Assembly: GCA_005881995.1 (NCBI GenBank)
Contig: VBHV01000189.1
Location: forward strand, 1-5,474
Source: Chloroflexota bacterium
GTDB lineage: Bacteria > Chloroflexota > Ktedonobacteria > Ktedonobacterales > Ktedonobacteraceae
DNA length: 5,474 nucleotides
Direction: 5' to 3'
The notes beneath the pieces were generated by a model. It did no database searches and was not told the DNA's origin. It was given only the letters and a program-made list of their open reading frames with translations. This document shows positions 5,141-5,474 of this stretch, one piece after another. Numbering within the stretch: the stretch's first letter is position 1; every line of letters begins with the position of its first letter. The position numbers and the translations under genes are program-made.

Positions 5141-5474
5141 ATGGACAGATATGAACATCACTGGATGCATGGTCATCCATGGCATTATGCCTATGGCTGG
5201 TGGCCAGATACACTTCTATGGGCGCTGAGTACTCTGTTGTGGTTGGGGGTGTTCGTAGGACTTGTCTGGTTGCTGCTGAGGTGGATCATGCCCTACATAA
5301 GGCCCATGATCTCAGACATATTTGGCATAGCGCCGCCAGATGCTTCCCCGTTAGAGATACTACGCCAGCGCTTCGCTGCTGGTGAGATCGATGCTATCAC
5401 ATTCGAGCAGATGCGGGAGCGGCTGGAAGCATCTTATTCTCACCCTTTATATGATTGTCCAGCCAACCAGGGAG
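5141..5474 (+). CDS. Small membrane protein with SHOCT domain, 3' end missing
   Basis: The frame from the ATG at 5141 stays open to the window edge (111 codons plus one base). Residues 1-22 are unusually rich in His, Trp and Tyr (five His between positions 6 and 15, plus WWP at 20-22). A single membrane segment follows at about 24-46 (TLLWALSTLLWLGVFVGLVW region), then a basic/proline-rich linker. Residues 70-98 match the SHOCT domain: PLEILRQRFAAGEIDAITFE, ending in ERLEAS, with the family's L-x-x-R-x-A-x-GEI pattern. SHOCT is a short domain often found at the C-terminus of small membrane proteins; its function is poorly known and has been linked to oligomerisation. The protein is probably anchored in the membrane with the SHOCT part in the cytoplasm and the His-rich tail outside, though topology is uncertain. 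The gene diverges from the MASE1 kinase across a 256-base region with three inverted repeats, so it may be co-regulated with that kinase or its target. The protein probably ends shortly past the window. Confidence 0.8.
   Translation, partial: MDRYEHHWMHGHPWHYAYGWWPDTLLWALSTLLWLGVFVGLVWLLLRWIMPYIRPMISDIFGIAPPDASPLEILRQRFAAGEIDAITFEQMRERLEASYSHPLYDCPANQG

Noticed and set aside
5179..5385. Plus-strand open frame of 68 codons near the right end
   Set aside because: It is out of frame within the SHOCT gene, which has a better ribosome site, a membrane segment and a recognisable domain.

Overview
The window looks like a chromosomal stretch from a soil-type, multicellular-style bacterium, most likely Chloroflexota of the Ktedonobacteria group. 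That guess rests on protein style: the HisKA/HATPase sequences, a stand-alone receiver of the 'DILLSGADGREIC' type, a MASE1 kinase and a SHOCT-domain membrane protein. I could not run a search, so the taxonomy is an inference of moderate confidence. The left part (about 1-2700) reads as visibly more GC-rich than the right part (about 2900-5140).

Layout from left to right. Positions 1-615 (+) hold the C-terminal two thirds of an extended-SDR, NAD-dependent sugar epimerase/dehydratase-like protein whose catalytic Tyr position is Ala. It converges, with a 6-base gap, on a minus-strand block of two adjacent two-component systems. The first system is an OmpR-class response regulator (2702 down to 2070) followed by its membrane histidine kinase (2073 down to 622), coupled by a 4-base ATGA overlap; the regulator lacks the usual C-terminal end of its winged helix. 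Upstream of it lies a second pair: a MASE1-domain membrane histidine kinase (4884 down to 3301, GTG start with a strong Shine-Dalgarno) and a CheY-like single-domain receiver (3258 down to 2908), 42 bases apart. Divergent from these, a small His/Trp-rich membrane protein with a SHOCT domain starts at 5141 (+) and runs off the window.

The two gene-free stretches, 2703-2907 and 4885-5140, carry the most striking non-coding signal. A heptamer ATGAGAA/TTCTCAT is arranged as the inverted repeat ATGAGAA-N2-TTCTCAT at 2887-2902 and again at 5020-5035, where it sits inside a perfect 24-base palindrome. A further overlapping inverted pair lies at 2871-2882 and a lone half-site at 2718-2724. The same palindromic operator therefore appears in front of the OmpR/kinase operon and between the MASE1 kinase and SHOCT genes. 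Two more inverted repeats follow it before the SHOCT start.

Working model (inference): two membrane sensors feed a DNA-binding regulator and an output-less receiver, and a shared dimeric regulator, not visibly encoded here, ties the two sensor operons and the SHOCT membrane protein into one regulon. Each protein family is known. The possible novelty is the shared operator, the truncated OmpR-class regulator and the Tyr-less epimerase.
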